DNA of 22,573 nucleotides from Candidatus Nomurabacteria bacterium. Its GTDB lineage: Bacteria > Patescibacteriota > Minisyncoccia > Phycocordibacterales > UBA5272. The notes under the pieces are model-generated. The model was given only the letters and a program-made list of their open reading frames with translations, ran no database searches and was not told where the DNA came from. A program made the position numbers and the translations under genes. Positions 13,106-18,789 of the stretch are shown piece by piece (the first letter of the stretch is position 1; each line of letters starts with the position of its first letter). The stretch is from assembly GCA_003518045.1 (NCBI GenBank), contig DOZK01000015.1, positions 25,193 through 47,765 on the forward strand, written 5' to 3'.

Positions 13106-13578
13106 ATGCAAATAATAACTCTCTACGTTACTCATAAAAATAAAGGTTCCTCGCAGCAAGCAGGCGGGGTATTAGGGGAACTTGCTTCGCTCGTAATACC
13201 GCGTAGCAAGCTACGCGGTATTTGAACCTTTTTATGTCGTCGCTCGGACGAAGTATAAAAGATTACTTTTCTACTCCGCTCCTCGCTAGACAAAATAAAG
13301 AAGAAGCAGACAAAGTGGTTAATCATCTTTTAGAAAAAAGATTAATTGCTTGTGCTAATTTTTCTACAATTGAAAGTAGATATTGGTGGAAAGGTGGAAT
13401 TGAAAATGGAGAAGAAATTGTTACACTCTTAAAAACAAAGAAAGAAAATTTTGAACTTGTACGAGATGAGATTTTAAAAATACACCCATACGAAATACCT
13501 TGCATATTAAAGTTGGACGCAGAAGTAAACGAGTCCTATGGAAAATGGATTCTCAATGAAACAACTCCTAACCCCTAA
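13106..13578 (+). pseudogene. cutA: cutA split by a 155-bp insertion
   Basis: The gene starts at ATG 13106 with MQIITLYVTHKNK, the first strand of CutA. It then runs into foreign sequence and stops at TGA 13223-13225. The rest of CutA, NKEEADKVVNHLLEKRLIAC through IESRYWWKGGIENGEEI to HPYEIPCI, resumes at 13292 in another frame. Removing the 155 bases restores a perfect CutA of about 105 residues, ending at 13578. The intact 3' part is open from TTG 13222 or ATG 13234, so a CutA-like product with a replaced first strand is conceivable, but loss of function is more likely. CutA is a trimeric cytoplasmic protein linked to divalent-cation tolerance. The last residues TTPNP and the stop come from a TAACCCC-type intergenic repeat. 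Confidence 0.9.
13145..13299. mobile_element. 155-bp insertion with 8-9-bp target duplication
   Basis: AAAATAAA(G) occurs at 13137-13144 and again at 13292-13299, flanking the insertion inside cutA. The inserted part has no coding capacity for a transposase. It contains a perfect 13-bp hairpin (13195-13207 with 13210-13222, two-base loop), GGTATTA/TAATACC (13168-13174 and 13194-13200), and AAAGGTTC/GAACCTTT (13142-13149 and 13224-13231). No clear terminal inverted repeat is seen. It behaves like a non-autonomous, MITE-like element. Confidence 0.8.
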
Positions 13579-13597
13579 CTACCAACTTCTAACTATT

Positions 13598-14110
13598 TTA
13601 GCTAATCAATTTTGCGATATATTCTCCTAAATAATATGCAATACCTGCTGAGATGGAGCAGATTATTATAGATTGCACAACAGTACGGTAAATATTTCTT
13701 CCTAAGATTTTTCCTCTTAAATATCCAATATAAGTAAAACCAACTAAAGTAAGTATGGTGGATAATATAAACATCGAAAGTGGTAATGTGGCATCTGCTG
13801 GCAATGTGTAATAGGCATATAAAGACGGAGCAAGTGGGAAACAGCCGATTAATATAAAAGAGATAAAGGTAACAATAGCACTAGTCTCCTCCTCTTTAAA
13901 TGTAACGTTTACTTTAGAGTCCTCTGATAAATAGTCTGCTGTTGCCATAGAAAATGCATCTGCTACCACATTTGATACTCCAATAGCAATTAGCATTTTA
14001 ATTGATAATCCAGCCCCATAAGCTCCTGCCATAAGAGTAAAATATGATACAGCGCCATCTGACCCACCATAAACGATACTTGATAGATATTTTTTTATAG
14101 TTCCTTTCAT
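13598..14110 (-). CDS. Short VIT1/CCC1-family transporter
   Basis: A 170-residue membrane protein on the minus strand. IVYGGSDGAVSYFTLMAGAY (12-31) and NVVADAFSMATADYLSE (46-62) are the two signatures of the VIT1/CCC1 iron/manganese transporter family (DG in helix 1, ADxxSMAxxxYLS in helix 2). Three further helices follow (about 79-101, 110-131, 143-165). In family members a cytoplasmic metal-binding helical domain separates helices 2 and 3; here only about 15 acidic residues (DSKVNVTFKEEE) remain, as in short bacterial forms. Substrate is likely Fe2+ or Mn2+. Its -10 box lies seven bases before the start. Confidence 0.8.
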   Translation of the reverse strand: MKGTIKKYLSSIVYGGSDGAVSYFTLMAGAYGAGLSIKMLIAIGVSNVVADAFSMATADYLSEDSKVNVTFKEEETSAIVTFISFILIGCFPLAPSLYAYYTLPADATLPLSMFILSTILTLVGFTYIGYLRGKILGRNIYRTVVQSIIICSISAGIAYYLGEYIAKLIS

Positions 14111-14117
14111 ATTATTT

Positions 14118-14123
14118 AGTATA
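14118..14123 (-). promoter_or_regulatory. -10 box of the VIT1-like gene
   Basis: TATACT on the minus strand, seven bases before the ATG, predicting a leaderless transcript. Confidence 0.55.
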
Positions 14124-14159
14124 TACTAGAGTATCTACAATGTCCTTAACTAAAGTGGG

Positions 14160-14223
14160 CAGTAAGCAGTAAATACAAACACAGACACTGGGCCCGCCAG
14201 CCGGCGGAGTCATCATGATGACA
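14160..14223. repeat. Composite intergenic repeat
   Basis: An AGTAAGCAGTAAA tract is followed by CACAGACACTGG, a hairpin CCGCC/GGCGG (14194-14207) and the palindrome TCATCATGATGA leading into GATGACA. The order (AGCAGTA tract, ACTGG, hairpin, GATGACA) matches the right half of the element at 15463-15571. Confidence 0.55.
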
Positions 14224-14251
14224 ACAAAATATTGAGTTTAATAATTTAAAG

Positions 14252-14257
14252 TATACT
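14252..14257 (+). promoter_or_regulatory. -10 box upstream of malic enzyme
   Basis: TATACT 33 bases before the ATG at 14291. The intervening leader is a TAACTA-type low-complexity tract. Confidence 0.45.
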
Positions 14258-14290
14258 AGCTAACTATTAACCAGTAACTATCAACTACCT

Positions 14291-15433
14291 ATGACTCACG
14301 ATTATAATCAAGAAGCATTAGATTTACATAAATTGCATCACGGAAAGATTGAGCTTAATACGAAAGTTCCTATGAATGATAGAGATGATTTATCTCGGGC
14401 TTATACTCCTGGGGTTGCCGAGGTATGTAAAGAAATTGCACGCGACCCATCTCTTGCACGCGAATATACGCTAAAGAGAAATACAGTTGCAATCATTTCT
14501 GACGGCTCAGCTATTTTAGGACTTGGTAATTTAGGAGCACTCGCTGCTATACCAGTCATGGAAGGTAAGGCTGCGATTTTAAAAAGTTTTGCGGGAGTGG
14601 ATGCATTTCCTATTTGTTTAGAGACACAAGATACAGAAGAAATTATAAAAGCTGTAAAACAACTTGCACCAGTTTTTGGTGCTGTTAATTTAGAAGATAT
14701 TTCTGCTCCTCGATGTTTTGAAATTGAAGAAAGACTACGAGCCGAATTAAATATTCCTGTAATGCATGATGATCAGTGGGGGACAGCGACAGTTGTATTG
14801 GGAGGAATTATAAATGCACTTAAAGTTACAAATAGAGGAGAAGGGAAAGATGTAAAAATTGTAGTTAATGGTGTGGGGTCAGCCGGGGTAGCAATTTCTC
14901 GAATTTTACTTTCATATGGATTTACAAATATTTTATTCTGCGATAGTAAAGGAATAATTCATGAGGGACGTGAGGAATTAACAAAAGAAAAATTAGAATT
15001 AATTTCAAAAAGTAAATTAAAAGGCTTTGAAGGAAGTCTGGCGGATGCCGTAAAGGAAGCTGACGTTTTTGTTGGTGTTTCAAAAGCAGGTGCGCTTACA
15101 AAAGAAATGGCACAGTCAATGAATAAAGATTCTATTGTTTTTGCACTTGCAAATCCAATTCCAGAAATTATGCCAGATGTCGCCAAAGAGGCAGGGGTTG
15201 CAGTTATAGCTACAGGAAGAAGTGATTTTCCAAATCAATTAAATAACTCACTTATTTTCCCAGGATTATTTAAAGGAGTATTGGATGGAAATATAAAACA
15301 ATTTGATATTACAATGTTTACAAGAGCAGCTCTCACACTTGCAGGACATGTAAAAAATCCAAACACAGAAATGATATTACCAACAATGTTTGATAAGGAG
15401 TTAGTTGAAGTTATTGCGAACACTGTCATATAA
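14291..15433 (+). CDS. NAD(P)-dependent malic enzyme (malate to pyruvate)
   Basis: A 380-residue short-form malic enzyme, decarboxylating malate to pyruvate and CO2. AYTPGVAEVC (37-46) carries catalytic Y38; EGKAAILKSFAGVDAFPI (91-108) carries the lysine base; LEDISAPRCFEIEE gives metal ligand E135 and D136; MHDDQWGTA (158-166) gives D160 and D161. GVGSAGVAISRIL (194-206) is the nucleotide-binding loop. Most bacterial forms read HDDQHGTA; here the second histidine is W163. ALANPIPEI and TGRSDFPNQLNN are typical C-terminal motifs. Cofactor preference cannot be read confidently. It is followed by a repeat element and a bidirectional terminator shared with the convergent gene. Confidence 0.93.
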   Translation: MTHDYNQEALDLHKLHHGKIELNTKVPMNDRDDLSRAYTPGVAEVCKEIARDPSLAREYTLKRNTVAIISDGSAILGLGNLGALAAIPVMEGKAAILKSFAGVDAFPICLETQDTEEIIKAVKQLAPVFGAVNLEDISAPRCFEIEERLRAELNIPVMHDDQWGTATVVLGGIINALKVTNRGEGKDVKIVVNGVGSAGVAISRILLSYGFTNILFCDSKGIIHEGREELTKEKLELISKSKLKGFEGSLADAVKEADVFVGVSKAGALTKEMAQSMNKDSIVFALANPIPEIMPDVAKEAGVAVIATGRSDFPNQLNNSLIFPGLFKGVLDGNIKQFDITMFTRAALTLAGHVKNPNTEMILPTMFDKELVEVIANTVI

Positions 15434-15462
15434 TAATATTTTGAATTACGAAACATGAGTCT

Positions 15463-15571
15463 GTGTCATTCCAAACTTGATTTGGAATCCAGTGTCTTTT
15501 TAATTAAAGCAGGTAGTAAGTAGTGAGCAGTAATACAGACATTGGATCCTGATTTTCATCAGGATGACACC
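15463..15571. repeat. Bipartite GTCATTCC/GGATGAC element
   Basis: GTGTCATTCC...GGAATCCAGTGTC at the left (a hairpin) and GACATTGGATCC...GGATGACAC at the right (a second hairpin) are inverted relatives. Between them lies an AGTAAGTAGTGAGCAGTA tract. The whole 109-bp unit is an imperfect palindrome. Related units are at 14160-14223, 17736-17804 and 21111-21138. Confidence 0.7.
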
Positions 15572-15585
15572 ACAATAGATAGTAA

Positions 15586-15619
15586 AAAACGCATCCGGTT
15601 ATTAGGGCGGTTGCGTTTT
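15586..15619. terminator. Bidirectional terminator between convergent genes
   Basis: AAAACGCATCCG (15586-15597) pairs with CGGTTGCGTTTT (15608-15619) with one mismatch. It ends malic enzyme on the plus strand and the HD-hydrolase gene on the minus strand, touching the latter's stop codon. Confidence 0.8.
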
Positions 15620-16286
15620 ATTTGTTGGTCTCAAACTTTCTTCCATACTTCGCGAGCTCTTGCTCGAAAGCATGGCGAATTTTTTTGACGAGAATTCGCT
15701 CTTTGTCGCGAGCATCTTCGCTTTTGAAAGCTCTGATCTCAAGGTCAGCCAAAAGCCAGTTAACAATTGGGACAAACTCCCGCACTGTTTCATCGAGCTT
15801 GCGTTTAATACGCATCTCCCGTGTCTCTTTACCTTTGGCTTTCATTTTTCCAAAAGTAGAGACATTATCGAGACGCTCGTAGCTTTTAGCTTTTAACGTT
15901 TTGTGGTCGCGACAACAACGTAAACTAGACCAATAGACTACATGCGAATTAGTAGTATGGTCTTTTTTTGTCATCCAAGAAGTACGACAAGCCGTAGCCG
16001 TTCCAACATGAGTTTCAAGTTCTAACACCGTCATGGGTTTGCCAAGGCTCTTGCTAGACTCTAACACATCGTGTGAGAGTATTGCTGCGAGGACTTCAGG
16101 GTCCCATTCTCCCATGTCATAAGCAATGAATAATGACCTCACTGGATGATCCCGATACGGCTTACCGTCATCACGAGTTTCTCCATCATGGGTTACATCC
16201 ATTATTACAAAAGAGTTTTTTACTAAGTCCATTCCTTGAGGTGGTATACCTTTTTGGATATGAACACGAACCGTTTTCCAATTCAT
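15618..16286 (-). CDS. Stand-alone ppGpp-hydrolase-like HD protein
   Basis: A 222-residue protein resembling the hydrolase half of RelA/SpoT. THDGETRDDGKPYRDHPVR (32-50) matches the AH-x-GQ-x-R...PY-x-HP motif, with metal histidine H47. ILSHDVLES (69-77) matches LLHDVVED, with H72-D73 and E76. ERLDNVSTFG (137-146) matches ADRLHNMRT. The metal aspartate of ADRLHN is E137 here and the histidine is D140, and the ED pair is E-S, so activity may be altered. There is no synthetase or regulatory domain. Start at 16286: a GGAG site lies six bases upstream, unusual for this window. G+C is visibly higher than in neighbours (47% in one 60-base stretch against about 37%). Function: alarmone or other pyrophosphate hydrolysis, inferred. 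Confidence 0.68.
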   Translation of the reverse strand: MNWKTVRVHIQKGIPPQGMDLVKNSFVIMDVTHDGETRDDGKPYRDHPVRSLFIAYDMGEWDPEVLAAILSHDVLESSKSLGKPMTVLELETHVGTATACRTSWMTKKDHTTNSHVVYWSSLRCCRDHKTLKAKSYERLDNVSTFGKMKAKGKETREMRIKRKLDETVREFVPIVNWLLADLEIRAFKSEDARDKERILVKKIRHAFEQELAKYGRKFETNK

Positions 16287-16419
16287 AGTTTTCTCCAAAA
16301 GAAGATTTACAAAATCAAGGCTTTTACCTTGGACGTCTAGACCAAATTTGTTGTATTTTAAAGATCTAGTTGCCCCAATACTATATGTTTTAATTATGTT
16401 TGTCTAATGTGTGTTTGGC

Positions 16420-16428
16420 TGGTAGTAT
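16420..16428 (+). promoter_or_regulatory. Extended -10 of tgt
   Basis: TG, one base, TAGTAT (16423-16428), six bases before the ATG at 16435. Confidence 0.45.
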
Positions 16429-16434
16429 AGGTCT

Positions 16435-17718
16435 ATGTCATTTTCTTTTGAAATAATTAAAAAATCAGATGAAGCAAAACTTGCAAGAGCAGGTATTATT
16501 CATACTCCACATGGTGATATAAAAACGCCTGCTTTTATTACTGTAGGAACAAAGGCAACAGTGAAATCTTTAACACCTGAGCAGGTTAGAGATTATGTTG
16601 GAGCAGAAGCTGTGCTGGCAAATACATATCATTTATATCTTCAACCAGGGGATGAAATTGTGGCGAAGCATGGTGGCTTTGCAAAGATGATGAATTGGGT
16701 CCATAAAACGAATAACGAAGAACGAATAACGAAGAACGTGAGCCCCATGCCGACATTTTCTGATTCGGGAGGGTTTCAAGTTTTTTCTTTAGGGCAGGCA
16801 CTTGGTCATGGTGTAAGTAAAATTGCGACAAGTGAAGAAATAAGTAAAAGAGAAAGTGAAAGTAATGCACGTGAAGAAACGCATGAAAAATTAGCAAAAA
16901 TAGATGATGATGGTGTTACTTTTAAATCAGTGATTGATGGCTCTACGCATAGATTTACTCCAGAAATAAGTATGAATATACAACACAATTTAGGTGCTGA
17001 TATATTTTTTGCATTTGATGAATGTACGTCTCCACTTGCACCAATTGCTTATCAACGTGAAGCAATTGCGCGTACTCACGCCTGGGCAAAAAGAAGTTTG
17101 GATGAACATAAAAGATTGGGAGTATCAAAAGCAACAGGGGAAATGCAAGCGTTGTTTGGTGTTGTTCAGGGTGGTGCTTATGAAGAATTGAGAAAAGAAT
17201 CAGCAACAGTATTAGGTGCTATGGACTTTGATGGCTATGGAATTGGTGGAAGTTTTACAAAAGAAGATATGGGTACGGCGGTAAAATGGGTAAATGAAAT
17301 ATTGCCAGAGGGGAAGCCGAGACATTTATTGGGAATAGGTGAGCCGATGGATATTTTGATGGGAATAGAAAATGGAATAGATACTTTTGATTGTGTTGCT
17401 CCGACTCGTATTGCCAGAAATGGTGCGATTTATACAAAAGATGGTCGTATAAATATTACAAATGCAATTTATAAAAATGATATGTCATCTATGAGTGATG
17501 ATGAGTCATGGTATACACATCAATTTACAAAAAGTTATTTGAATCATTTGTTTAAAGCAGATGAGATGCTCGCCGCAACACTCGCATCAATTCATAATTT
17601 AAAATTCTTAACTACTCTTTGTGAAGAAGCCCGTGAGGCAATAATTGCAGGAAACTTTTTAGAATTTAAAGAAGAGTTTATTAAGAGATACTATAAAAAT
17701 TATACTAAATCAAATTAA
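16435..17718 (+). CDS. tgt: tRNA-guanine transglycosylase, divergent
   Basis: A 427-residue enzyme exchanging guanine 34 of GUN-anticodon tRNAs for a queuosine precursor. TFSDSGGFQVFSLG (107-120) has catalytic D110; FAFDECTSPL (192-201), GVVQGG (242-247) and DTFDCVAPTRIARNG (316-330) with nucleophile D319 are intact. Three oddities stand out. A segment of ~15 residues after W88 is encoded by two perfect 14-bp copies of ACGAATAACGAAGA (16708-16735). A second, ~30-residue insertion (121-154) follows the first catalytic loop. The zinc site C-x-C-x2-C of other Tgt enzymes is replaced by DDESWYTH (355-362), although H371 of NHL is kept. Length exceeds the ~375 residues of E. coli Tgt because of the insertions. 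A promoter adjoins the start. Confidence 0.9.
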   Translation: MSFSFEIIKKSDEAKLARAGIIHTPHGDIKTPAFITVGTKATVKSLTPEQVRDYVGAEAVLANTYHLYLQPGDEIVAKHGGFAKMMNWVHKTNNEERITKNVSPMPTFSDSGGFQVFSLGQALGHGVSKIATSEEISKRESESNAREETHEKLAKIDDDGVTFKSVIDGSTHRFTPEISMNIQHNLGADIFFAFDECTSPLAPIAYQREAIARTHAWAKRSLDEHKRLGVSKATGEMQALFGVVQGGAYEELRKESATVLGAMDFDGYGIGGSFTKEDMGTAVKWVNEILPEGKPRHLLGIGEPMDILMGIENGIDTFDCVAPTRIARNGAIYTKDGRINITNAIYKNDMSSMSDDESWYTHQFTKSYLNHLFKADEMLAATLASIHNLKFLTTLCEEAREAIIAGNFLEFKEEFIKRYYKNYTKSN

Positions 17719-17735
17719 GTCTTTCTCATTTGAAT

Positions 17736-17804
17736 GTGTCATTCCGGCCTCCGAGCCGGAATCCAGGTTCGCACACTGGATCCTCGATCGAGTCGAGGAT
17801 GATA
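17736..17804. repeat. Double-hairpin GTCATTCC element
   Basis: GTGTCATTCCGGC...GCCGGAATCC forms one hairpin and GGATCCTCGA...TCGAGGATGATA a second. The unit has the same outer and junction sequences as 15463-15571 but lacks the long central tract. Confidence 0.75.
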
Positions 17805-17848
17805 AATAAGGAAGATATTAATTAAGGATGGTATTATTTTTTTGGATG

Positions 17849-17885
17849 AAAAAACCGCACGGTTGTCAGGCGTGCGGTGTTTTTT
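17849..17885. terminator. Bidirectional terminator
   Basis: AAAAAACCGCAC (17849-17860) and GTGCGG (17872-17877) followed by TGTTTTTT. It can end tgt on the plus strand and the two minus-strand genes coming from the right. Confidence 0.75.
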
Positions 17886-17917
17886 GCTGAGGACGGGACT
17901 CAAGGGATATTTGGCTT

Positions 17918-18265
17918 TTACTGCATCACTGGAATGAAAGCAAAAAGTTGCTTTTCTGGTAAAAGATATTTCCAGTTTAATAAATCTCGGCCGGTGGCTT
18001 TGAAGTCTCGCGTTATGACCTGCCCAGTGTTTGAATCAAGCCCAACCACTAGGTGTTTTCCACAGAGATTGAAACACGAAATCTGATGGCCACAGATTGG
18101 ATCGATGGCCACCTTGTAAGGTGGTTCAAAGAAATTGGTGATTAGCCTTGGACTTGGATCAGTTTCATTCGTCGCAATAAAGACCTTTTGTTTTTTCACC
18201 ATAGCCATAAGTATCAGCATGGTCTCTTGTGGTTTGGCTTTGCGGTGTGTTTTTGATAAGGACAT
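17918..18265 (-). CDS. Unknown 115-residue protein
   Basis: Not recognised. The first ~25 residues are basic (SKTHRKAKPQ, MVKKQK). The rest is a mixed globular sequence with two cysteine pairs (GPICGHQISCFNLCGKH region), and GLDSNTGQVITRDF looks like a beta hairpin. No signal peptide or membrane helix is evident. An AAAGG site seven bases before the ATG is a credible Shine-Dalgarno. It follows the membrane-protein gene by 38 bases on the same strand, so they probably form an operon. Base composition is richer in G+C than the window average in its upstream half. Transfer from outside is possible. Confidence 0.6.
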   Translation of the reverse strand: MSLSKTHRKAKPQETMLILMAMVKKQKVFIATNETDPSPRLITNFFEPPYKVAIDPICGHQISCFNLCGKHLVVGLDSNTGQVITRDFKATGRDLLNWKYLLPEKQLFAFIPVMQ

Positions 18266-18303
18266 GATTTACCTTTCAGTTTTTTCATCTTTGTCTGGGG
18301 TAG

Positions 18304-18708
18304 TTAATGACCGAAAAATTCGGTACCCATTACATAATTCCACAGTTCGCGGCAGAAATAAAACAATCTGCCAACGATTATCGCAGTGATGGCCACCCCA
18401 ACAAAAGGTAGGAAGTACTTCCAGTTTATTTGCGGGAAAAAATTGTCGATAATTCCCCAAAGGAAAAATCCGACTATGGCCAAAATGATGACAACCACCA
18501 CGGTTAGAAAAACCTTCTCATGGGTTTCTAGACTGCTAAAAATACCCAGCCCTCTATTTTCCTCTTGAACCGCTGTCGCGAGAACGAGACATACGGTTGC
18601 TAAAGCAAATGGCAATGAAGACAATGCCTCGTTACCATTGATCAGCCACTCATACAGGCCTTGCAGTACTAACGCCACACCGAGTGTATTGAAAAGAAAT
18701 CTTTTCAT
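18304..18708 (-). CDS. Unknown four-helix membrane protein
   Basis: A 134-residue integral membrane protein with four hydrophobic segments (about 4-23, 29-47, 66-88, 96-118). The first two and last two helices are joined by a charged loop with QEENRGLG and ETHEK. No family is recognised. A GGAG sequence sits 11 bases before the ATG, farther than ideal. The gene leads a likely two-gene minus-strand operon and is divergent from uvrB. G+C content is about 45% in a sampled stretch, above the neighbouring metabolic genes. Confidence 0.6.
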   Translation of the reverse strand: MKRFLFNTLGVALVLQGLYEWLINGNEALSSLPFALATVCLVLATAVQEENRGLGIFSSLETHEKVFLTVVVVIILAIVGFFLWGIIDNFFPQINWKYFLPFVGVAITAIIVGRLFYFCRELWNYVMGTEFFGH

Positions 18709-18768
18709 TTTCGAAAATCTCCAGTTAATTGTGGGCCGTTTCTATTTAAGGAACGGTGCTGGGTTTTA

Positions 18769-18777
18769 TGCTATAAT
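18769..18777 (+). promoter_or_regulatory. Extended -10 promoter of uvrB
   Basis: TGCTATAAT is a perfect extended -10, with 12 bases to the ATG at 18790, so the leader would be about five bases. No LexA-type box is recognised nearby. Confidence 0.7.
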
Positions 18778-18789
18778 CATAAGTCAACT

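Noticed and set aside
13106..13578. The cutA interruption as a self-splicing intron
   Set aside because: Far too short for a group I or II intron, no conserved core is seen, and the flanking direct repeat points to insertion with target duplication.
17877..18086. Plus-strand reading frame over the unknown minus-strand gene
   Set aside because: It runs out of the terminator hairpin, has no promoter or ribosome site, and the minus-strand frame is longer with a Shine-Dalgarno.
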